Origin: Coptis chinensis
Lineage: Eukaryota; Streptophyta; Magnoliopsida; Ranunculales; Ranunculaceae
Assembly (NCBI GenBank): GCA_015680905.1
Contig: CM027378.1
Span: 12,815,001-12,879,000 of the forward strand
Length of the DNA: 64,000 nt
Direction: 5' to 3'
The position numbers were made by a program, and so were the translations under genes. Under the pieces are notes generated by a model that saw only the letters and a program-made list of their open reading frames with translations, ran no database searches and was not told where the DNA came from. Shown one piece after another: positions 45,200 to 54,754 of this stretch. Every line of letters starts with the position of its first letter. Position 1 is the stretch's first letter.

Positions 45200-46200
45200 A
45201 TCTGTACAATAGGTCAGCAGTACCAGCTATAAATTGCAGGACACCTTATGAAGTGTGGTAAGGTAACCCAGCTGATTATAATATTTTGCGAGTGTTTGGA
45301 TCGACAACTTACTACCATGTGAGGGAAAGCAAGCTAGATCCTAGAGCTAAGAAGGCCATATTCTTAGGCTTGGCAAATGGGGTAAAGGGATACATATTGT
45401 GGTGTCTAAAAGACCACAAGTTCCTGGTCAGCAGAGATGTTACCTTTGATGAGACTTTCGTGTTATCTTTCAGTAAGCCGGAAGTAGTTGTGCAGAATGG
45501 TGAATCTATAGAAGTTTAAGCTACTGAGCTTGAGTTGTCTAATGCAGCAGATGACTGGTTAGATCATGATGAGATACCAAATCTTGGAACCACACAGCAA
45601 CATGAAGAAGAGCAAGAGCATCCGCAACTTGTAGTGGCTGACCCTAGGCCAAAGAGACAAGTTAAAGAAGTGCACAAGTATGGGAACAAGTAGCCGGTGA
45701 AACACTATGGTCAGGTGGATTTAGTGGCATATGCACTAAATATCGAAGATGATGAACCAGATAGCTTCAAAGAAGCTGTTAGAGATGCTCATTACATAGA
45801 TTGGTTGGTAGCTATGCAAGCAGAAATGGAATCTCTTGATAAAAATCACACATGGGACCTAGTTTTATTGCCAAAGGGCAATAGGACTATCGGAAGTAAA
45901 TGGGTGTTTAGAAAGAAAGAGGTCCTTCCTGAGTCCGACAGTACTGGGTACAAGGCAAGAGTAGTAACAAAGGGTTTTTCACAGAAGGAAGGAGTCGACT
46001 ATAATGACGTATTTTCCCCGGTGGTCAAACATACGTCTATTCATGTGTTATTAAGCTTAGTTGCTCACTTCGACTTGGAGTTAGAGCAACTTGATATGAA
46101 AACTGCTTTCTTGCATGGGAACTTAGAGGAATAGATCTATATGAGACAACCTGAAGGGTTTGTCACTGCTAAGAAAGAAGATCATGTATACAAATTGAAT
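45200..46200 (+). pseudogene. Copia-1 integrase C-terminus and reverse transcriptase, first half
   Basis: 45286-45519 encodes MRVFGSTTYYHVRESKLDPR and AIFLGLANGVKGYILW, the copia-specific region after the integrase core. A charged linker follows. 45697-46134 encodes the start of RVT_2: WLVAMQAEMESLDKNHTWDL, GSKWVFRKK, ARVVTKGFSQKEGVDYNDVF, and LEQLDMKTAFLHGNLEE. A TAG at 46132 ends the frame. Confidence 0.82.
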
Positions 46201-47437
46201 CGGTCACTATACGGGTTAAAGTAATCGCCCAGGCAATGGTACAAGCACTTTGACATGTTCATGATGCAACATGAGTACACCCAAAGTAAGTATGATTGTT
46301 GTGTTTACTTTCGTAGACTTCATGGTAATGACTTCATCTATCTCCTACTTTATGTGGATGACATGTTTATTGCTTCCAAAAGCATGGTGGAGATAGACAT
46401 GTTGAAATCTCAACTTAGCTCTGAGTTTGAGATGAAAGACTTAGGTGGAGCCAAGAAGATACTGGGCATGGAGATTGACAGAGATAGGCAGAATCGACGG
46501 ATAGTTGTATCTCAGAAGAAATACCTTCAAAAAGTACCTTCGTGTTTCGGTATGGAGAATGCAAATTCGGTTTCTACGCCTTTGGCTAGGCATGTTAGGC
46601 TTTCAGCTAAGTTCTCTCCTAGTTCAGTGGAGGAACAAAAACATATGGCACATGTTCCTTATGCTAATGCAGTGGGCAATTTGATGGATGCTATGGTGTG
46701 CACACGCCAAGACATTTCACAGGCAGTTAGTGTTGTAAGCAGGTATATGGTTAATCTTGGGAAGCAGCATTGGGAGGCAGTGAAATGGGTATTAAGGTAC
46801 TTGAAGGGTACCTTGGATGTGGGATTAGTTTATGGTGGAGCCACTTGTTATGTCAGTGGATATGTGGATTCAAATTATCCAGGTGATCTAGATAGACGAC
46901 GATCGACTACTAGTTATGTGTTTATGATACATGGTGCACCGGTTAGTTGGAGGTCTATGCTATAGGATACAGTTGCTCTATCTACTACTGAGGCAGAGTA
47001 TATGGCAGTGGTAGAGGCAGTAAAAGAGGGATTATGGCTTCGAGGTCTTTTGGATGATATGGGTATTGAGCAGAACAGTGTTACTTTACATTGTGATAGT
47101 TAGAGTGCTATTCACTTGGCGAAAAACCAGGTTCATCATGCTCGGACCAAGCATATTGATGTCTGCTATCACTTTATACGGAATGTCGTTGAGGATGGTG
47201 ATGTAGCACTTGAGAAAGTGGACACCCATGACAATCCTGCTGATATGCTGACTAAGGTTGTCATCGGAGTTAAGTTCTAACACTGTTTGGACTTGCTCCA
47301 AATCCTACATGCTTGATAGATGCCTTTGTGGGCATGGCCCTTAGGGGCGGATGGACTGCGAGTTTTTGGATGGATGTGTTCTTGCTGGATGTGTTCGGCT
47401 CGGTTTAATGTGTTAAAACCTCACCGAGGTGGAGAAT
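46135..47437 (+). pseudogene. Copia-1 reverse transcriptase second half and RNase H
   Basis: Continues in frame after stops at 46132 and 46222: MRQPEGFVTAKKEDHVYKL, RSLYGLK, then open 46255-46965 with the catalytic YVDD at 46351-46362, DLGGAKKILGMEIDRD, and the RNase H start YVDSNYPGDLDRRRSTTSYV; after a stop at 46963, [11 protein letters not shown], the CDSXSAIHLAKN Asp, and ARTKHIDVCYHFIR. It ends about 150 bp before the 3' LTR. Confidence 0.85.
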
Positions 47438-48038
47438 TGTAGAGAAAAAAGATATTTTTTTATTCTGGTGTGAAGGGCGTGACCCGTGCTCCATTTACAC
47501 CTAGGCAAGGCGCGACCCACGCTCATAACTTTGGTGACTTACAGGCTCTTCAGCGCGACCCGCGCTTAACTTTGCCTGGTCGAGGGCGCGACCTGCGCTC
47601 CACCTTATTTCAGCACGAATTTGCCTTTTTCGGAAGTTTTCTAAAATAGTTTAAATATAGGTTTTTTCTGTAGAAACTTAACTTTTCCAAAACCAAGAAA
47701 GTGAGAGATTATAAGAGAGCAATTCCTTGTGAGTTGAGTGTTCATTCTTTGTGAATGAATTGAGAGACTTGTAATCTGTTACTCCGAACATCTAGTAAAG
47801 CTTGGAACTCGCAATGTGGACGTAGGTAAATTGCCGAAGCACGATATATCTTGTCTTGTGGTTTGTTCTTCTTTTACATGAAATTGTTTTACTTTAGATA
47901 CTTGTTATTTGGTATTTAGAAGTGTTGGGATTATTTTGGAGGGTGTTGAAGTCTTGTCTAGTAAGAAAGATCGATCCTTGTGTAGGATTGATCTATTGTA
48001 GTGGGTAACGTTGTTTCCGTAGTGTTATATTCACAACA
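47438..48038 (+). repeat. Copia-1 3' LTR (601 bp)
   Basis: TGTAGAG ... TCACAACA, followed by AATCC. Carries the same four GC-rich modules (47476-47605) with several C-to-T or G-to-A differences from the 5' LTR, the pattern expected of methylated CpG decay. Confidence 0.93.
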
Positions 48039-48567
48039 AATCCTTAGTGACATACTTCTCTTTGCATTACATGTACAATTTTCACTTTCAAAATTACTCA
48101 ACTTTGCCGATGGGCTGTGGTCAAGCTGTGGAGATGAGTGCATTATTATCTTCATCACTAACCACAAAGATCGCCTAGACCCCGCTTTGTTGCGCCCCGG
48201 TTGTATGGACAAGCATGTTCTCATGTCGTATTGTACTACTGAAGTATTCAATCAACTAGCATTCAATTACCTTGGCATTCAAAATAACAATGACGACAAG
48301 AATAAGCTATACTTAGAAATTGAAAATTTGATTGAAAAATCTCAAGTAACCCCTGCTGAAGTTGCTGAAGAGTTGATGAAGAGTGAGGTTGCAGAAGTTG
48401 TCCTTGGCGGATTACTCACGTTTTTTAAGCGAAAGAGAGCGGAAAAAGATGAAGTGAATGAAGCCGAGTCTCCAGAGACTAAAAGGCAGAAAATCGGGAG
48501 TGCGGAAGTTAAGGGAAGTGTGAGAAGAAGTAGTAGGGCGAGAGCAGTGAATCAGAGAGGTTTGTAG

Positions 48568-48654
48568 ATGGACAATTTTGTTTGTTGAAAATAGTATTGG
48601 TGTCATTCTTGTAGTGCTGCTTGGCTTCAACGGCAAATAATTTACTATGGTTTT
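48568..48654 (+). other. 3' flank of the BCS1-like pseudogene
   Basis: 87 bp between the BCS1-like stop and the presumed Copia-2 LTR. Presumably former 3' UTR; no polyadenylation signal called. Confidence 0.4.
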
Positions 48655-48850
48655 TGTTGGGTTCTTGTAAGTTGTGACAGGTGGGACACGGAGCCAGTGA
48701 AGGTTGGCAAAAATGGATTATTTTGAGCTTTTTATATTGTAAATTAGACTATTTTCCTATATAAAAAAAAGTGTGAGGAGGCCGAAACCTAACTAAGCCG
48801 TCCTTTTTTCTCTCTCAAATTTCTTCTTGATTAGCTATAATAAAATTTCA
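48655..48850 (+). repeat. Putative short 5' LTR of Copia-2
   Basis: TGTTGGGTTCTTG to AAAATTTCA, 196 bp, ending 2 nt before a Met-tRNA-type primer site. The right edge is well supported by the primer site. The left edge is a guess because no second LTR is available for comparison. Confidence 0.4.
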
Positions 48851-48978
48851 CTTAGTATCAGAACGTCAAATTAAAAAACCAGTCATTTTCTTTCCTTTTT
48901 ATTTCTTTCATTCTTTTCTGAATATAATCTACAAGTTTGGTGGTTTGGTTGGAGTTTAAGGAAACCCTTAATTTCTTT

Positions 48979-48980
<2 letters not shown>

Positions 48981-49009
<29 letters not shown>
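48981..49009. repeat. Poly-T tract (29 T)
   Basis: An uninterrupted run of T in the leader of Copia-2, directly followed by GTAG. It could be a LINE A tail on the other strand but no LINE flanks it, so I treat it as a homopolymer. Confidence 0.8.
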
Positions 49010-49344
49010 GTAGTAACCCTATTCTAAGGTTTCAGTGATCGATCAATATTTGTTTGAAGGTTTGGCTTGAGTATTGGAGTTATTTTGTTTTATTGTTGCT
49101 GGGAGTTAATTTCGTCTTCTCATATTTGTGGTGGATTGTGATTTTTCTCGACTAAATCTCAATTTATTCGGTAATTTTTGTTTGTTTGTTATATCAATCG
49201 ATCTCTGTTTGTTGGGATATTTTCGTTGATTGTTATTGGTTTATCTCGATATTGTTGAATTATTGATGATCTGTCTGATACTAGTAAAAATTTGTCTGTT
49301 GTTATTGGTGGTCAGAGTTCCAACTCTATCCTAACCCCCTAAAT

Positions 49345-50440
49345 ATTTTCATGATGATATTAGTAAACAAATTACGTCTATTAAGTTGGATGGTAAAAAT
49401 TATTTAGCATGGTCACAAGTTGTTAGGGTTTTTCTTCGTGCTAAGATGAAATAGAAGTATTTAATTAATGATACACCTGATGAGAATTCTCCTCGTGCTA
49501 AAACTTGGTGGAGTGAGATGTCTATGGTAATGACCTGGTTATGGCATAGTATGGAACCTTTTGTTGCTTCTACTGTTTAGTTTCTTGATACTGCAAAGAA
49601 GATATGGAACGCCCTTGAGGAAATGTATTCTCAGTCTTCTAATTTTTCGCAGATTTATCAGATTTTTAAAACGATGTTTTATATTAAGCAGGGTGACAAA
49701 CCATTGAATGAGCATTATGCGCTTCTTCGCAACCTTTAGAAAGAGTTATTGATTTATCAGCCTATAACTCCTGATATTGAGACTTAGTGCAAACAGAGGG
49801 AAGATTTTCAGCGTGCACGCATTATTTCTATTCAGTTTAAATCCTTATTATATATGTTGTGTTTAAAGATCAGATTTTAGCTAATGAATCCTTTCCTAGT
49901 GCTGTTAATGCTTATTCTCGCCTCCAGCGAGCGTCTATTGCTTATATACCTTCTGTCTCCAAAGATGCATCTGTTGCTCTTGTTTCTAATGGTCGTGGTG
50001 GCTCTGTTAGAGGTGCTCAAGGTCATGGTGGTCGTAGTAGTGCTCCTCATGGTACACATGGCGGACGAGGAGGTTGTGGACCTCGTCCAGATTGGCTTTG
50101 TGATTACTGTGGAAATATTAGTCATACTGAGCCGTTTTGTTATAAGAAGAATGGTTATCTCCCTTATGTTCATCACACTTCTAAAGAGCCGAGTTATAGT
50201 AATTCTCAATTTACTTCTACTCAGGATGATGTGCTCAGTCAGATTTTGCACAAGCTTAATAACTTAACTCCTGGTTCAGGTAATTTTGTATGTGTAGCGT
50301 CACCATCCCCTGTTTGGGTTATTGATTCTGGTACTAGTACACATATATATGGTATACCATCTCTTTTATCTAATTTTGTGGATTCCAAGTCGATCTGTTG
50401 TTCATTTGGTTGATGGTTATACTCGCACTGTTTATGGTTA
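49345..50440 (+). pseudogene. Copia-2 gag, zinc knuckle and protease
   Basis: Gag frame from about 49363: TSIKLDGKNYLAWSQVVRVF, KTWWSEMSMVMTWLWHSMEP, AKKIWNALEEMYSQSSN, IKQGDKPLNEHYALLRNL. Stops at 49452, 49578, 49737 and 49785. The open stretch 49859-50413 has a Gly/Arg-rich region (RGGSVRGAQGHGGRSS), the zinc knuckle CDYCGNISHTEPFC (50099-50140) and the protease entry VWVIDSGTSTHIYG (DSG at about 50323). The order is standard for copia. Confidence 0.82.
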
Positions 50441-51244
50441 TGGCATTATTCTTCCCTGTCATTCTCTTTCTTAGTCTAATGGTTTGCTTGTTCCTGATTT
50501 TCCTACCAACTTACTCTCCATTAGTTAACTTACCAAATCCCTCCAGTGTTCAGTAACATTTACCTCTTCTGACTGTGTTTTTCAAGATCTCAAGACGGTT
50601 ATGTTGTTTGGTTTGGGGAATGAAAAAGATGGTTTATATTTTCTTGATGGTGATCCACGACCCCCTTCTGTCCTTAGTGCTTTCGTCTCTCCTTTACAGT
50701 GGCATTCTCACTTAGGTCATCCTTCATTGGCAACGCTTCTTCAAGTTATGCCTCAGTTGAGTCCTATGCCTGTTTTAGAATATAAGGCTTGTCAACTTGG
50801 CAAGCATCACCGTAGTTCTTTTCCTAAGCGGGTGGAACGTCGTAGTCTAAGTCCTTTTGATTTGGTTTATACTAATATTTGGGGACCATGTAGAGTCAAA
50901 AGTGTGTCTGTAGGTTTTCTTTATTTTGTCATTTTTGTAGATGATTGTACTTAGATGACATGGTTATTTTTAATGAAAGATCATTCTGGTTTGCCCAATA
51001 TTTTCACTACTTTTTACAATCAAAATTTCTACTCAGTTTGGTAAGCCTATTAAAGTTTTGCGTTCAGACAATGCTTTGGAATATGTATAATCCTTTATGA
51101 AAAACTTTTGTTACCCATGTTACCCATATATGGCATTATTCATCAAACTACATGTCGTCATACCTTATAGCAAAATAGTGTTGCTAAACACAAACACAGA
51201 CATTTATTAGATGTCACTCGCACTCTCATGTTTCATATGGTTGC
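50441..51244 (+). pseudogene. Copia-2 pre-integrase and integrase core
   Basis: 50601-50954 encodes the pre-integrase zinc region (WHSHLGHPSLATLL, and YKACQLGKHHRSSFPKR) and the first part of the integrase core (FDLVYTNIWGPCRV, FLYFVIFVDDCT, with the expected Asp residues). In pieces: MTWLFLMKDHS, VLRSDNALEY-like near 51057-51085, and DVTRTLMFHM at 51211-51240. The coding is then cut by the LTR-like insertion. Confidence 0.8.
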
Positions 51245-51305
51245 TATAACACCCCATTTATTTTCTTTATTTTTCCCTATTTATTAGGGTTTAAAAAGTA
51301 ATAAT

Positions 51306-51370
51306 AATATTAAAAAGAAAAGAAAAGAAAAGAAAAGAAAAGGATAAAGATAAAATAAGATAAGATAAAA
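51306..51370. repeat. AAAAG / AAGAT-type simple repeat
   Basis: Purine-rich simple sequence with five AAAAG units (51318-51342) and then GATAA units (51342-51370) near the start of the LTR-like insertion. Confidence 0.8.
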
Positions 51371-52039
51371 ATGTGGGAAAGTTAGAGGGGTTTGGTTACA
51401 ACCGAACTCTCCCTCCTTGTTAGTTTTTTTGTGGTTTTTGAAATATAAGAGAAAAACAGAGAGACATACAAAAGAAAGATAGAGATAGAGATAGCTATTG
51501 CTTGAGAGTACTTGAAAGAGAAAGGGGCGGAGGAAGACAACACCTTACCGTTGGTTTTCGAGTTCGCCGATTATTTCGCTTTCACTAAAGTTTTCGTTTT
51601 CGATTAATTCCGGTGAGTAGCCTAAACTTTATTTCTTTTAAGAAAACTATTTGATTTATTTATATATGTGTTCTACTAGTAATTTTAGTTCTTTGATTTA
51701 ATGGAACCTTGAGATGAAACAAAAGAATGTTAATTTGATCGAATTAGATGGCATACTGTGTTAATTAGCTTATGTCGCCAAGTTTTCTATATGATATATA
51801 TATATATATGAGAAATCTAGTTTTTTGGGCTACTGACACAAATCTCCAGAAGTGTTATTCACTTATATTAGATAATTGGGTTCTATTGTTTTTGAATGAG
51901 TTTAGCTACTGGTGCAAGTTATCTTTTTTATATATTTATAAGGATGGGTCGATCTAGAATTCTAGATGGTACAGTTGGTATTAAGCCCTTATACCAATTG
52001 ACTTGCAGTACCTTAGATATTCTCTTTTAGATGTTAGAA

Positions 52040-52790
52040 AGTATAAGCTTAGTGCTGGTCAGATTTCGAGCTCAATTTTGGTTTAGTTAGAGTTTGAACT
52101 AGGTTTTTTTGAAACACGAAAAAGTAAGGTCTGAAAGTCTGCTTTTCAACCTAATCGACCTCGTCGCATTCCGAGGTTTGTGGATATGGTTACGGTGTTC
52201 GGAAGTTAGCACGTCAGAATTTTCTGACTGCAGAAATCAGGATCTGTGCCTGTTTTCGAACCACGTTTTCACATAGTTAGGTTCAGATTCAAACTCTCGC
52301 CAAAACATGAAAGAGTGAGTTTTCTTTCCAACCCACTTGGACTCGACACATTCCGAGGTCTGTAGAGACAGCTATGATGTCGGGAAGTTCGGTTGACAGA
52401 AAACAGTGCGTCAGAATTCCATTTCTACACATTGTGTTCGAGTCTAGTTTTCATATAGTTAGAGTGAGATTTAGTATTTTTGTAAAACATGAAAGAGTAA
52501 TTTCTGAGAGTCTTCTTTTCAACACAAAACGCCTTGTAGCGTTTGGATACTTGTGGAAAGAGTTGTGCCATTCGGAAGATAGTCCGTCAGAAATCTAGTT
52601 TGCTGAAATTAAGATTTTTACCATTTTCAACCTAAGTTTTCTTCTAGATGGGCTGAGGTTGGGACTTCGAGTTCTACATGAAAAAGTATGTCTACATACC
52701 CTAGTTTCTAAATAATCAAATGGTGTATCATTTGGATGACTGTAGAAAAAGTTATTGCTTTGACAAGTTGGCTAGAAAACCTACCTTGTT
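52040..52790 (+). repeat. Diverged tandem modules of ~185 bp in the LTR-like insertion
   Basis: At least three, probably four units. Anchors: TAGTTAG at 52084, 52274 and 52456 (190 and 182 bp apart); AAACATGAAAGAGT at 52303 and 52485 with weaker matches in the flanking units; CGTCAGAATT/CGTCAGAAAT at about 52211, 52410 and 52585. Similarity between units is low, so the duplication is old. Confidence 0.65.
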
Positions 52791-53529
52791 ATCCCTTATG
52801 TGCGTGAACCTGTTTTTGAAAATGTCTAGTAATGAACTAAGAGTCTCTTAAACTCTTCTTGGGTATTTATATAGTGTTTGTAGTCTACTTTTAGACCGTG
52901 GTTTTATTTGGAACTGACATGGTTCATAATATCATTTTTTTTATAATCAGAAGTAGAGAAATATATGATTGTGAGTTTTTGGATTTAAAGGTTCATAGTA
53001 TATCTCTAGGTATAAAACTTTACGTATATGATTGTGGGCGTATTTGAAACTTATTGTATGTGATTCTATATAGTATAAATTGTTGTTTTCCTTAAAGGTA
53101 CATACAAGGATGTTGTTATTTATTGGTTAAGAGCTATGTAAGGCTTGATTCTAATCTTAAAAGATTAGATACGTAGGCAGCCTTATGTACAGGTGTAGCC
53201 ACTATATTATATATTATATATTATATATTAGTTTTTGTGATAACTATATGTGTATAATGTTAATATTTAATTGTGGATGTTTGAATTGTATTTGATTGAT
53301 GATCATTCATATTGCGTTTAATGATATTTAAATGCATGATTGATTTGCATTGATGCGTGAAAATAACTTTCGGCATGTGTGATCAATTGTTATGCATGAT
53401 TAATGCTAGTACATTGATAAATGAGCTAAGAATAATATTTTCAACGAGTCGACCACACTTTTAGAACTCTCCAGGCTTCAGGATTTGGTAATGATATATT
53501 ATGACTTCAGATGTCATGTGATAGGAAGA

Positions 53530-53712
53530 TTCATTGAATGTGCCATGAATGACCTGTTAGTGTTATGATGGGTATTCCTTCAATGTGGCGGGAATGGCCC
53601 AAGGTATTCATTGAATGTGCTATCAATGACCTGTTAGTGTATGATGGGTATTTCTTGAATATGGCGGGAATGACCCAAGGTATTCATTGAATGTGCCATG
53701 AATGACAAGAGA
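53530..53712 (+). repeat. 77-bp tandem minisatellite in the LTR-like insertion
   Basis: Unit starts at 53530, 53607 and 53683 (period 77 and 76), each beginning TTCATTGAATGTGC and containing ATGACCTGTTAGTG and GGCGGGAATG(G/A)CCCAAGG. The third copy is partial. Confidence 0.9.
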
Positions 53713-54724
53713 TATTGAATGCCTATAAGAGGCTGTGATTATGTGCATGGAAAGCCCAGAGATGGTTGTGACTCACAAGTTACGAGTTTGCAAGATGTAA
53801 ATATGCTCCTAGAGGATATATCCCTGCTTGGGACATATGTCTTGTAGTGGTACTCGGTGTGAGAGAGGCATACGTGTATGTGTGATTTGGCAAATGTGTG
53901 AAGTGCAAATTGTGGAGTAAGAACTAAAGGTGAGGTCAATAAATAAGTGATTAATAAACAAGATGCATTGTGGAATTTAATGAACTAAAAGTATGTGAAT
54001 TTGTGTGATGTTATGGATGTGAAGTGTGACTGTGAATAATATTAGTGAATGCTTGTGATCTTTTATGTGATTGCAAAATGAGTATAACTTGATATGTTAT
54101 TATGAAAATAGTAATGACTTGTGATAGTCTGAGATCTATGGTTATGCACGCAGAAACTTTATGACGTAATGATGTCATGTGAATGACTACCCTTGATATA
54201 GGTATTATGATAAGTGGTATTCCCCAAATATGCAGGACGAACCAAGTTGTATCAATTAGACTTAAATGTCTTAAATGAGGTTTGATTATGAATGGAAATT
54301 TAACTGGCTGAGATAAATCATTTTATTGTGATGTTTAACTCTGTTTTGTAGGAGGGTAGGATCTATTAATCTTTTATGCAGGGACGTAAATATCCTATCC
54401 TAAGACAACGTGTTGGCTTAAAGGTAAGGTGTATCAAACTCATATTTATTTAGGTTATCATATGTGCATTTAGTAAGTGGAATGTAAGAGATATTTATGT
54501 TGTGAGTTATTTTGGAAAGTGGAAATGATGAGTATTGTTATATGAGATTCTTGAAATTGTATATTGGGGTAAAATCTTACTTGGGAAGAAACTACATGTC
54601 ATTATGAGAAAACGGGACTAACTTGTCTTCTAAGTTGAAATGATTGTAATAGTATATTCCTTTATTTGAAATATTCAACATATTGTTTTTATATTTAGTC
54701 TTTTTTTTTTCCCCAAATTAAGCT

Positions 54725-54741
54725 AGGGTTAGGCAGACCCT
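54725..54741 (-). other. LINE-C 3' UTR hairpin
   Basis: Plus-strand AGGGTTAGGCAGACCCT: 5-bp stem, 7-nt loop, 15 nt from the A tail. It matches the LINE-B hairpin with a single loop change. In the LINE family such 3' hairpins can be recognised by the element's own RT; that role here is inference. Confidence 0.65.
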
Positions 54742-54754
54742 CACCTGTATTGAT

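Larger units (their letters stand above)
42661..48038 (+). mobile_element. Copia-1: complete but inactivated Ty1/copia element (Tork-like) in the BCS1-like intron
   Basis: LTRs 42661-43258 and 47438-48038, perfect target duplication AATCC (42656-42660 and 48039-48043), primer site after the 5' LTR (TGATATCAAAGC, 43261-43272, two changes from the Met-tRNA site TGGTATCAGAGC), purine-rich GAGGTGGAGAAT before the 3' LTR. Internal order gag, protease, integrase, reverse transcriptase, RNase H is the copia order. The LTRs are about 600 bp and differ at some two to three dozen positions by eye, so it is older than Athila-1. Multiple stops. The Tork assignment rests on RT and RNase H phrasing and is moderate. 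Confidence 0.93.
41620..48567 (+). pseudogene. BCS1/ASD-like AAA-ATPase pseudogene, intron occupied by Copia-1
   Basis: Plant BCS1-like AAA+ ATPases are membrane-anchored proteins of mitochondria or ER. Exon 1 (41620-42556): N-terminal domain with a hydrophobic start and LVRSIPTDIIPVW, EAAELFLSTKITPS, DVFEKIQVKWKF (41620-42009); after a frameshift, KYKDIVLGSYLLHVLK, FDTLAMDPKLKKELMEDLER; then Walker A GPPGTGKSSLIA (42344-42379) and, after a 2-bp shift, MANFLKFDIYDLDLNN and Walker B SILVIEDIDC. A GTTAGT donor follows at 42557. Exon 2 (about 48059-48567): LSKLLNFADGLWSSCGDE, FITNHKDRLDPALLRPG, MSYCTTEVFNQLAFNYLG, and an acidic/basic tail to a TAG. The stop at 42282, two frameshifts and a lost acceptor AG make it a pseudogene. 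Confidence 0.88.
51371..54700. other. Remainder of the LTR-like insertion left of LINE-C, non-coding
   Basis: Apart from the tandem modules and minisatellite, no open frame of interest. A short TATTATATATTA repeat lies at 53202-53230. Small ORFs (51772-51957, 52374-52598) have no recognisable homology. Confidence 0.5.

Noticed and set aside
48981-49009. Poly-T run as the A tail of a minus-strand LINE
   Set aside because: No LINE 3' UTR or ORF2 coding is found on the right-hand side; the sequence continues as copia leader into gag.
49884-50267. Leu/Val-rich 127-codon frame overlapping Copia-2 gag, resembling a membrane protein
   Set aside because: It is the +1 shadow of the gag/zinc-knuckle frame 49859-50413, whose knuckle and DSG protease motif are genuine; the hydrophobicity comes from reading GTT/CTT-rich codons out of frame.
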